Shown here: piece after piece, positions 1 to 6,086 of the stretch
Numbering within the stretch: position 1 is the first letter of the stretch
Layout: each line of letters starts with the position of its first letter
NCBI GenBank assembly: GCA_938050265.1
Contig: CALLJT010000068.1
Location: 1-6,186 of the forward strand
From: Candidatus Saccharimonadia bacterium
GTDB taxonomy: Bacteria; Patescibacteriota; Saccharimonadia; Saccharimonadales; SZUA-47
DNA: 6,186 bases
Direction of reading: 5' to 3'
Position numbers and translations under genes: made by a program
Notes under the pieces: generated by a model
Database searches by the model: none
Seen by the model: only the letters and a program-made list of their open reading frames with translations
What the model was told of the DNA's origin: nothing

Positions 1-309
1 GTTCCGACCCTCGATGCGCATATACCACGTGTAGGCGCTTGCGGACTTAATCAAGTCTTGTGTCTCGAGCGACTGAGCCACTGTGCGCGCGGTCGCACCG
101 TCTTCGACCACAAACTGCTGCGCAGCGGTGTCGTTCGGTGACGCCGGTTCGACGTTCGCGGTATACCATCGAAACCCGACGAACGCTGCAGCGGCTGCAA
201 GCAACATAGTGAAACCGATAAACAATCCTGCCCACCAGAAAAACCCACGACGCTTTTTTGGAGTATGGCCATACCCTGACCCACCATTTTGTTCTGACCT
301 GTTATACAT
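1..309 (-). CDS. mltG: Endolytic peptidoglycan transglycosylase MltG (YceG-like), N-terminal part, cut by the left edge
   Basis: Reading the minus strand from ATG at 309 gives 103 codons that stay open to base 1, so the 3' end lies outside the window. The product starts with a short Gly/Ser-rich cytoplasmic tail, then a basic KKRR stretch (residues 18-21), then one hydrophobic membrane helix at about 23-46. After a linker comes FVVEDGATARTVAQSLETQD and a segment with IKSASAYTWYMRIEG (about residues 65-102). This matches the LysM-like region that opens MltG ahead of its catalytic domain. MltG is an inner-membrane lytic transglycosylase that cuts nascent glycan strands. The catalytic Glu is beyond the window and cannot be checked. 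The start codon overlaps the ruvX stop (ATGTATAA, 8-bp overlap), and an AAAGGT ribosome-binding site lies just upstream inside ruvX. This implies translational coupling. Family length is normally about 330-380 residues. Confidence 0.87.
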   Translation of the reverse strand, partial: MYNRSEQNGGSGYGHTPKKRRGFFWWAGLFIGFTMLLAAAAAFVGFRWYTANVEPASPNDTAAQQFVVEDGATARTVAQSLETQDLIKSASAYTWYMRIEGRN

Positions 310-745
310 CTAGACCTTTAACTTTACCAGCTACAACCTGTTCCATGAAATCTTGCGCGATAATTCCTGCCGCTATTGAATCTATGCTCGTGTGACCCGA
401 CGTGCTGCTGCCGGTCATCGTGCGTGCGATACGCTCTGCTTCTTTTGTGGTGCCGTCTTCTGGTACGGTAAACACGGGGACAGCAAGCGATGCGCGGAGC
501 ATATCCGCCTGCTGCTCGCACCACGCAGACTGCTCTGTTGCCACTCCCTGCAAGCCCATAGGTATGCCGACGACGCACACAGCGCAGTCATGCTCAGCAA
601 CAAGCCTCGTGACATCTGTGACGAACGCATCACTCATATCTATTGGAGATAAAGGCTCAGGAAGCCGCGCGATCGGATGCATACGTGCGACGCCGGTACG
701 TGCACGTCCGAGATCGAGAGCCAATATAGGTGCGTCCAGTGTCAT
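302..745 (-). CDS. ruvX: RuvX/YqgF family RNase H-fold protein (putative Holliday junction resolvase / pre-16S rRNA nuclease)
   Basis: A 147-residue protein, normal length for YqgF. The first RNase H-fold motif is ILALDLGRARTGVA, with the presumed metal-binding Asp at residue 11. The middle carries VVGIPMGLQGVATEQSA (about 58-74), equivalent to the family's GLP-x3-G-x4-Q segment. The C-terminal IDSIAAGIIAQDF (121-133) supplies the last acidic residue, Asp122. The usual DERLTT motif is altered: it reads PEDGTTKEAE (95-104), so the Glu (96) and both Thr are kept but the flanking D, R and L are not. YqgF proteins act as nucleases in 16S rRNA maturation in E. coli, and a Holliday junction role has been proposed; which applies here cannot be told. 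The ATG lies 3 bp after the upstream stop, with GAAGAG as a ribosome-binding site, and the gene's end overlaps mltG. Confidence 0.9.
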   Translation of the reverse strand: MTLDAPILALDLGRARTGVARMHPIARLPEPLSPIDMSDAFVTDVTRLVAEHDCAVCVVGIPMGLQGVATEQSAWCEQQADMLRASLAVPVFTVPEDGTTKEAERIARTMTGSSTSGHTSIDSIAAGIIAQDFMEQVVAGKVKGLDV

Positions 746-748
746 TAT

Positions 749-2413
749 CTACAGCTCTTCTACGATCACGAGCTCTATTTTGTCTGCGCTACTTGGCGTA
801 GAAAACACCCAGAACGGTCGGTATTCTACTACTACACCACGCACGCCTTCACGCGATTCAAGCACTTCTTCGATTTCGCCTCGCCGCATGCCTGCTACCT
901 GTTCTTTCACGGCCTGTTCGTCAAAGTCTGGCCCTATCGTCGCCACCGCAGAAACACGGATAGTGTACTCAGACCCGGCACTAATTGTTTCAGTTGAACG
1001 CAGCACAGCATTATCCTGACCATTTGACCGCACGTTGAGTTGACCGCCGTCAAGCGCATCATCGACCGCCACATCAAGAATCTGTGATAATTCCTCTTGC
1101 TGAATACCCAGCATTTCGAACTGTACGGTCCGCGTCACGGTGACTTCTGCGACTTCACTGCCTGCGTCAGACGACTGGGTGTCTTTCGGTGTAGAAGATT
1201 CAAGCGTGTCTGTCAACGCAAGTGCAGATTGACCAACGAGCGCTTCGCTCAGTTCTGTGCGCGCAGCTGATTCGCTACTGCCTGTGAGCTGACTCAGAGC
1301 ACTCTCGATGTCTTGCTCGGTAACAACGGTGATGACTTCTGATGTGCCACCGCTCATCTGACTTCCGAACGCAAATATACCGTCGAGCACCGACACCATG
1401 CTCTGCTCTCCGACATTGTATTCCGCGCCGGCTTCTTCTGCTTGAACTGCGACATTCGCAACACCGCCGAACTCGTTACTCCGACAGTCAGTACCGAAAA
1501 ATACTGCAGGACCGATACTGACATCTGACAGCGTGACGAAGTTTCTACCTTCCGCGGCAAAAACACTCCCTGCACGCACCGTTTCTCCACCGCTTCCGCT
1601 GACACAGTTGGTCAGAGACACTGTTCCTGTTGCTTTTTCTCCGATGTCTTTTTCGCCAGTTGCTTTGACGGTAGCAGACTGTACGTTTTCTGTAGACACA
1701 GAAACAGCTTTGAGAACACTGTCTTCTACCGATGTAGCCTGTGAATTTGCGTCAACTGTAAATACGCGCGATACGTCTATTCGATCGACGTTCGTTGTGA
1801 TGGTCACTGTGGCGCGAGGCAATATGACGAACCCCAGTAGCCACCCTACGAACAAACCAGCAACGACAGCAAGACCTATTCCGAACCGAAGCTGGAAGCG
1901 GTTGAAATCTGGTATCTTGAGAGATTTTTTAGCTTTTTTTGTACCCGCTGCATCTGTGTCGGCGACTACATCGTCGGCCTCAGACTCAGTGCCATCAGTA
2001 TCGACATCTATGCGGTCGGGTTCATCAGGCTCTGTTTCGGCATGTGTAGTGCCGCTCTCCTCATGTTCCTCGGTAGGCTCTTCGTCAGCAACCAGTACTG
2101 TCGTCGACGAGCTCGTGGGTGTAAGCTTCGGGATAGTTGGCTTGGAGTTGAGCGTCTGAGCGATATGGACGCGCGCAAGTGCCGCCATGTTTTTAATGGT
2201 CGCATCAGAACTGACGATAACGAGTTTTTTTCCTGTTGATTTGGCATTTTTCTGCAGCAGCTTCATGTTGACAGTGCTCTGGAACACTGACGCTCGTTTG
2301 GGAAGCACAAGTGCGACAACGCGCTCTTTAGAACTAAGCACCTTGTCGATAACCAGCGTTATCTCGTCGTCTGGCTCTATATAGATCGTGTCTTTTGTGT
2401 TTGCAGTGCTCAT
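749..2413 (-). CDS. Uncharacterised single-pass membrane protein: cytoplasmic N-domain, acidic linker, membrane helix, baseplate-J-like exported region
   Basis: A 554-residue protein with clear zones. Residues 8-95 look like a compact alpha/beta domain with alternating hydrophobic strands (ITLVIDKVL, VVALVLPKR, KLVIVSSD). Residues 109-158 are very rich in Asp, Glu and Thr and are probably disordered. A basic patch (KKAKKSLK, 159-166) precedes one membrane helix at about 176-198, so by the positive-inside rule the N-terminus is cytoplasmic. The segment after it (ILPRATVTITTNVDRIDVSR) and the Gly/Ser/Val-rich beta-type part around 255-365 recall CPR proteins annotated baseplate-J-like; this likeness is from memory of the family and is not tested. 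The only two cysteines, 270 and 310, are both exported. The C-terminal third mixes helices with a beta-rich end (VRGVVVEYRPFWVF). The gene sits 4 bp after the ATPase gene, with GAGGAT as ribosome-binding site in that gene's last codons. No enzyme motif is visible. A scaffold or partner of the ATPase is likely. Confidence 0.75.
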   Translation of the reverse strand: MSTANTKDTIYIEPDDEITLVIDKVLSSKERVVALVLPKRASVFQSTVNMKLLQKNAKSTGKKLVIVSSDATIKNMAALARVHIAQTLNSKPTIPKLTPTSSSTTVLVADEEPTEEHEESGTTHAETEPDEPDRIDVDTDGTESEADDVVADTDAAGTKKAKKSLKIPDFNRFQLRFGIGLAVVAGLFVGWLLGFVILPRATVTITTNVDRIDVSRVFTVDANSQATSVEDSVLKAVSVSTENVQSATVKATGEKDIGEKATGTVSLTNCVSGSGGETVRAGSVFAAEGRNFVTLSDVSIGPAVFFGTDCRSNEFGGVANVAVQAEEAGAEYNVGEQSMVSVLDGIFAFGSQMSGGTSEVITVVTEQDIESALSQLTGSSESAARTELSEALVGQSALALTDTLESSTPKDTQSSDAGSEVAEVTVTRTVQFEMLGIQQEELSQILDVAVDDALDGGQLNVRSNGQDNAVLRSTETISAGSEYTIRVSAVATIGPDFDEQAVKEQVAGMRRGEIEEVLESREGVRGVVVEYRPFWVFSTPSSADKIELVIVEEL

Positions 2414-2417
2414 GTGC

Positions 2418-3818
2418 CTAGATCCTCAAGAGTTTATTGATTCGGTCGCGAACACGTGACGCTGTCGTTTCGTCTCCGTCTGATGTGTGTGCGATAGTGT
2501 CGACTCCAACACGCAGCAGTCCCATCGCAGTTATGTACGTGTGGTCTGATATACGATCAGTTCTGTCGACAATTCCGACTACCGACTCAGGCGCTATGTG
2601 CTGAATAGCCGGCAGGCGTGCAAACGCGATATCGTGCTGCCACTTCTCAGACGACAACGCTGCTTTGATGTGCGGCAGGCTCGCGCCACCTCCACAGAGC
2701 AATATGGTATGCGGTATATGATCAAGTTTTTCGAACTCTGCGAGTGCCAGCTCAACACCGCTACGCCACACCTGAAGCGTTTTCTTGACACCGATCTCAA
2801 CGCGCTTAGAGCGACCGGGGTTCCGTCCTCCATCCGCAAGTTCAGTTTTGATTTTCTCGGCTTCATCGAAGTCTAATTTCGTCGAGCGGGCAATACTACG
2901 GGTAAACGCACGACCACCGACGCCAAACATGCTCGTCCCCTGCACACCACCGTCAAGCACAACTGCAATATCTGTTGTACCACCGCCAATGTCCATCAAT
3001 ACTGCATTCATAGATGAGTCTTCTGCGTCGCCTATAATTGAGCGAGCTACGGCAAACGGCTCTGCTGCAACTGCAAGCAAGTCCATGTCCAACTGCCGAG
3101 CCACCTGCTCAAGCGCACCGATATGGATCATAGGGGCGCATGCGGTATACAGCTGCACTGACACTTCTGAGCCTTTGAATCCGATCGGGTTGGTGATCGC
3201 ATAGCCATCGATTTCCATGCGGACAAGTGCGCTGTTCACGAGCTGGACTTCGACGGTTTTGCCACCGAGCTCTTGGGCGATCTGGGCTTTAGCCCTTTTG
3301 AATGCACGCTTCTGTACTGCTTCAATAATCCGTTCTGTCTCGTCTATATCAAGCGGAACTGACCCGTCCGTGCGGTTGACCTTGACCGACACCGTAGTGC
3401 CTTTGACGAGTTCACCAGCGATACCTATCACGACAGCTCTGGCACTGACACCAGCTTGTTTCTCTGCTTGTGCGAGTGCTTTGTTGCAGTTGGCAGTCAC
3501 AGCCGAAATATCGGCAATTGCACCGGCCTGCATATCGCTCAGGCCCTGCTGCTGACGGCCGACGCCAATAATTTCGACGGTGCCATCGTCCATGAGCGAA
3601 CCAATCAACGCCTTAACGTTGTGCGTACCTATATCGAGCGCAACTATATACTGGTTGTCTCGTCGTTCTTTCTGTTTCTCGATCTGCCGTGAGAGCGTGC
3701 TAGTTGCAGCACCTTTGACTTTTTTCAAGTCCGGTACAAGTGCGATCAAGGATCTCGCAGTATCCTTAAGCATGACAGTCATTATACACCACTGAGGTGT
3801 TTTTTGCCTGGCCCACAC
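2418..3818 (-). CDS. FtsA/PilM-like actin-family ATPase with N-terminal extension and C-terminal amphipathic tail
   Basis: From the GTG at 3818 this is 466 residues. The actin-fold motifs are complete: phosphate-1 YIVALDIGTHNVKALIG (57-73, Asp62), phosphate-2 AVLMDIGGGTTDIAV (272-286, Asp276) and the adenosine motif ILLCGGGASLPHI (372-384). Between them lies the FtsA-type SHS2/1C region (about 86-165, including GLSDMQAGAIADISAVTAN), then VDG/NPIGF-like FtsA signatures at 202-214. The last residues, SRVRDRINKLLRI, form a basic amphipathic helix resembling FtsA's membrane-targeting tail. FtsA tethers FtsZ to the membrane; PilM does a related job for type IV pili. FtsA is the closer match in sequence style. 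About 55 residues precede the first strand, far more than in ordinary FtsA. Start choice: GTG 3818 has GAGGG 8 bp upstream; ATG 3782 and ATG 3773 are alternatives, and 3773 suits a leaderless transcript. No ftsZ is adjacent, so a division role is unproven. Confidence 0.88.
   Translation of the reverse strand: MWARQKTPQWCIMTVMLKDTARSLIALVPDLKKVKGAATSTLSRQIEKQKERRDNQYIVALDIGTHNVKALIGSLMDDGTVEIIGVGRQQQGLSDMQAGAIADISAVTANCNKALAQAEKQAGVSARAVVIGIAGELVKGTTVSVKVNRTDGSVPLDIDETERIIEAVQKRAFKRAKAQIAQELGGKTVEVQLVNSALVRMEIDGYAITNPIGFKGSEVSVQLYTACAPMIHIGALEQVARQLDMDLLAVAAEPFAVARSIIGDAEDSSMNAVLMDIGGGTTDIAVVLDGGVQGTSMFGVGGRAFTRSIARSTKLDFDEAEKIKTELADGGRNPGRSKRVEIGVKKTLQVWRSGVELALAEFEKLDHIPHTILLCGGGASLPHIKAALSSEKWQHDIAFARLPAIQHIAPESVVGIVDRTDRISDHTYITAMGLLRVGVDTIAHTSDGDETTASRVRDRINKLLRI
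3781..3786 (-). promoter_or_regulatory. Candidate -10 element (TATAAT) inside the 5' end of the FtsA-like gene
   Basis: The minus strand shows a perfect TATAAT preceded by GTG, seven bases before the in-frame ATG at 3773. A transcript from it would begin at or within a base or two of that ATG, giving a leaderless mRNA and a protein starting MLKDTARS. The -35 region is poor (CAGGCA at 18-bp spacing, three of six matches), so the call rests on the -10 and its position. An inverted repeat fills the spacer. Confidence 0.35.
3786..3805 (+). terminator. Hairpin plus T-run on the plus strand (terminator-like, antisense to the gene cluster)
   Basis: ACACC (3786-3790), loop ACTGA, GGTGT (3796-3800) then TTTTT to 3805. 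The stem is perfect but only five pairs. On the plus strand it has terminator form, yet no plus-strand gene ends here, so it would only stop antisense RNA. On the minus strand the hairpin follows an A-run and lies in the spacer of the TATAAT promoter, so it could equally be an operator or chance. Confidence 0.25.
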
Positions 3819-3826
3819 TCACTTTT

Positions 3827-3831
3827 CCCTC
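3827..3831 (-). promoter_or_regulatory. Shine-Dalgarno site supporting the GTG start of the FtsA-like gene
   Basis: The minus strand reads GAGGG here, 8 bases before GTG at 3818-3816. The core and spacing are good and match the purine-rich sites seen before the other genes of this cluster. This is the main reason for taking the upstream GTG over the in-frame ATGs at 3782 and 3773, neither of which has a comparable site. Confidence 0.55.
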
Positions 3832-3857
3832 AACAGTAGCGTTACACGTAAGGGGCG

Positions 3858-5771
3858 CTAGACGAGGATAGCTTTAATGCGGCGGATGCCGGCAGAGCTG
3901 GATTGTTCTTTTTTGATTTTGAACGCCTTACCGTCTTCTGCGAGCTGTGACGTATGGTCGACGTGTGGACCACCACAGATTTCGAAGCTGAACGGCTTCT
4001 GTGCGTCGTCGGCGATCATCGTGTAGACTTTGACCGTGTCGCCATATCGGTCACCGAACTGCCCAAGCGCACCGAGCGGACCGGTTGCTTCTGCGGTTGG
4101 ATACTCTGCATACGATACTTTGAGATCTTTCTGAATCTGCTCGTTAACTATAGCTTCAACCTGGGACTTCTGCTCGTCAGTCATTTTTTCCGGATGGCTG
4201 AAGTCAAACCGTAGGCGTTCTTCAGTGATGTTGGAGCCATGCTGAATTACGTGATCACCCAGCACGTCGCGCAGCGCCTGATACATCAGGTGTGTCGCCG
4301 TATGATATTTTTTGTGCTGCACGGTCTGGCCGCCAAGCCCACCTTTGAACGTACCCTTGGCTGCCGTCTGAGAACGCTCGCGCTGCTCCTGCATCTTAGC
4401 ATTGAATTCTTGACGCCAGTTGCTCGACAGTTTGATCCCTCGTTTTCCTGCCTCCTCTTCGCTCAGCTCAACTGGGAAGCCATACGTGTCGTATAGCACA
4501 AATGCAGCCTCTCCATTGCTCAGTGCTCCCTGCTCATTGCTCTGGTCAAACAATTGTTCAAACTTCTTGAGGCCTTTGCGCAGTGTCTGCTTGAAAGCTT
4601 TTTCTTCCTTCACGAGCACAGCAACTACCTCGTCTTGTTGTTGCTTCAGCTCAGGGAAGTCATCTCGATACAGCTCTGCGATTACTGGTGCTATACCCTG
4701 GATAAAGTTCTGCTCAATGCCAAGGTCAAATGCCTTAACAATTGCGCGGCGCATCAAACGACGCATGACATATCCCTGCTCTTTATTGCTTGGCTTGACA
4801 CCGTCCACGGCCAAAAATAGAGCGCCGCGGAGATGGTCCGCGATCACACGCATACTTTCCTGACTGTCTTCATACTTCTTGCCGGATAGTTTTTCTAATG
4901 CCTGAATGATCGGCCACAGCACACTAATTTTGAAAATATCTGGGTCACCGATGCTGGCAGATGCGACCCGCTCGAGTCCGCTCCCATGATCGATGTTAGG
5001 CTTGTCTAGCAGTTCGAACCCAGACTCGGTTTTTTTGTACCCCATAAACACGTTGTTGCCGATCTCGAAAAACCGCGGCGAGTCACTGGCAGGATGTGGC
5101 TTACCCCATACCGATTCGTCATGATGCTCTTCTCCAAAATCATAAAACATTTCAGAGTCCGGGCCACACGGATCACCGACAAGTGTGCCTTCTTCATCTC
5201 CATTACGGCTCCACCAGTTTTCTTTGCCGTCGTAGAGGAAAATCCGCCCACCTTGCATACCGAGCTTGTCGCCGTTTTCTGCTGAACCTATTTCTACTAC
5301 TTTTACAGGTACGTCACGTTTTTCGAATTCTGCCGTCCAGAGCTGTATTGCTTCGTCATCACGCGGGATACCGTGCTTCTCGTTACCGATATAGCAAGAA
5401 ACATATACTTTCTGCGGGTCGAGCCCGACAACGTCGAACATAAACTCTGCGATCCACCTGATCTGCTCAGTCTTGTAATAATCACCAAGTGACCAGTTGC
5501 CGAGCATCTCGAACGACGTTGTGTGCTTGTCGTCACCGACATCATCTATGTCATCTGACCGCAAGCATACCTGGCTGTTGGCGATACGAACGCCTTTTGG
5601 ATGTGCCTCACCGAGCAGGTACGGTATCATCGGCTGCATCCCTGAACCGGTAAACAGTGTTGAGGGGTCGTCTTTTAGTACGACTGGGGCGCGTGGTATC
5701 ACCACGTGCCCTTTCTGGGTAAAAAATTCTAAATAGTGAGCGCGTATATCTTGTGCATTCATCTGTGTCAT
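3858..5771 (-). CDS. alaS: Alanyl-tRNA synthetase, short form ending after the editing domain
   Basis: A 637-residue class II synthetase that charges tRNA-Ala. The catalytic core is clear: the motif 1 region around DDPSTLFTGSGMQPMIPYLL (34-53), motif 2 TSFEMLGNWSLGDYYK (85-100) and motif 3 GSGLERVA (263-270). The tRNA-binding helical part follows, with ADHLRGALFLAVDGVKPSNK (311-330) and GYVMRRLMRRAI (333-344). The editing domain, which removes mischarged Ser or Gly, keeps both metal-ligand motifs: HTATH (490-494) and CGGPH (Cys599, His603). The protein then stops shortly after AGIRRIKAILV, so the coiled-coil/DHHA1 and C-Ala region of the usual roughly 870-residue enzyme is absent; this fits CPR-type AlaRS. 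Lys82 stands where E. coli AlaRS has the motif-2 Arg. ATG 5771 is used; a second in-frame ATG lies at 5762. Neither has a good Shine-Dalgarno site. The FtsA-like gene follows after 39 bp with no clear terminator, so co-transcription is possible. Confidence 0.96.
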   Translation of the reverse strand: MTQMNAQDIRAHYLEFFTQKGHVVIPRAPVVLKDDPSTLFTGSGMQPMIPYLLGEAHPKGVRIANSQVCLRSDDIDDVGDDKHTTSFEMLGNWSLGDYYKTEQIRWIAEFMFDVVGLDPQKVYVSCYIGNEKHGIPRDDEAIQLWTAEFEKRDVPVKVVEIGSAENGDKLGMQGGRIFLYDGKENWWSRNGDEEGTLVGDPCGPDSEMFYDFGEEHHDESVWGKPHPASDSPRFFEIGNNVFMGYKKTESGFELLDKPNIDHGSGLERVASASIGDPDIFKISVLWPIIQALEKLSGKKYEDSQESMRVIADHLRGALFLAVDGVKPSNKEQGYVMRRLMRRAIVKAFDLGIEQNFIQGIAPVIAELYRDDFPELKQQQDEVVAVLVKEEKAFKQTLRKGLKKFEQLFDQSNEQGALSNGEAAFVLYDTYGFPVELSEEEAGKRGIKLSSNWRQEFNAKMQEQRERSQTAAKGTFKGGLGGQTVQHKKYHTATHLMYQALRDVLGDHVIQHGSNITEERLRFDFSHPEKMTDEQKSQVEAIVNEQIQKDLKVSYAEYPTAEATGPLGALGQFGDRYGDTVKVYTMIADDAQKPFSFEICGGPHVDHTSQLAEDGKAFKIKKEQSSSAGIRRIKAILV

Positions 5772-5783
5772 GTCTCGTTTACT

Positions 5784-5789
5784 TTTATA
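5784..5789 (-). promoter_or_regulatory. Candidate proximal -10 element (TATAAA) of alaS
   Basis: The minus strand reads GTATAAAAG with TATAAA at these bases, 12 bases before the alaS ATG. A start about seven bases further would leave a leader of only about five bases, which would fit the lack of a Shine-Dalgarno site before alaS. The -35 at 17-bp spacing is CTGCCC, a weak match. This is a candidate only. Confidence 0.25.
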
Positions 5790-5878
5790 CTACGTGGAGT
5801 TTTTCGGGGCAGCGATCTATAGCCCTAAGGCATTCGCGCGTACAGAACCAGCGTGCATTAAAGTGTTCATTACGACTC

Positions 5879-5887
5879 AGTATAGCA
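5879..5887 (-). promoter_or_regulatory. Candidate distal extended -10 promoter for alaS (TGCTATACT)
   Basis: The minus strand reads TGCTATACT, an extended -10 (TGn followed by TATACT, five of six to consensus). Extended -10 promoters can work without a good -35, and none is visible here. Transcription would start near 5872 and give alaS a leader of about 100 bases. It competes with the proximal TATAAA as the alaS promoter; the sequence does not decide between them. Confidence 0.35.
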
Positions 5888-5946
5888 GAACAGCACATCG
5901 AGAGCACTGCACCGGCCCTCTAAACAGTGGGTTTGATGAAGCAACA

Positions 5947-5961
5947 TTAATTCTTGATTAA
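5947..5961. repeat. Inverted repeat TTAAT-N5-ATTAA, copy 1
   Basis: Perfect 5-bp arms, TTAAT (5947-5951) and ATTAA (5957-5961), around TCTTG. The same arms and spacer length recur 63 bp downstream. This could be a dimeric regulator site for the right-hand gene or for both divergent genes. The arms are pure A/T in an AT-rich stretch, so chance is not excluded. Confidence 0.4.
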
Positions 5962-6009
5962 AAAACACATGCTACATGCGTATTGTGCGACGCGAAAAAA
6001 GGGCCATTT

Positions 6010-6024
6010 TTAATCTAAAATTAA
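6010..6024. repeat. Inverted repeat TTAAT-N5-ATTAA, copy 2
   Basis: The same arms as copy 1, TTAAT (6010-6014) and ATTAA (6020-6024), around CTAAA. Start-to-start distance from copy 1 is 63 bp, about six helical turns, so both would face the same side of the DNA. The repeat overlaps the candidate TAAAAT -10 at 6016-6021, which would suit a repressor site. Confidence 0.4.
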
Positions 6025-6080
6025 TGCGGGATAGGTCACTAACCGCTTTACAATTGGTACACACATAGCAAGTAAAGAAC

Positions 6081-6086
6081 AGGTGA
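6081..6086 (+). promoter_or_regulatory. Shine-Dalgarno site of the right-hand gene
   Basis: AGGTGA lies 11 bases before the ATG at 6098. The spacing is slightly long but workable. It supports 6098 as a real start and the plus strand as the coding strand. Confidence 0.55.

Noticed and set aside
402..1019. Plus-strand reading frame of 205 codons
   Set aside because: It runs antisense to ruvX and the membrane protein gene, is dominated by Ser/Thr/Arg as expected of a shadow frame, has no ribosome-binding site and no domain-like pattern.
1533..2159. Plus-strand reading frame of 208 codons
   Set aside because: It lies wholly antisense to the membrane protein gene, whose zones are coherent; the composition is low-complexity Ser/Thr/Val with no recognisable motif.
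3838..3859. Stem AGCG/TTAC with GTAA/CGCT at the alaS stop codon as a terminator
   Set aside because: The stem has a four-base one-sided bulge and no T-run follows on the minus strand, so termination after alaS is not supported.
5770..5961. Plus-strand reading frame of 63 codons in the intergenic region
   Set aside because: It starts inside the alaS start codon region, has no ribosome-binding site, and the translation shows no family-like pattern.
5995..6010. A-run, GGGCCA, T-run as a bidirectional terminator
   Set aside because: The stem would be all A-T pairs with a GC loop, and no gene ends nearby on either strand.
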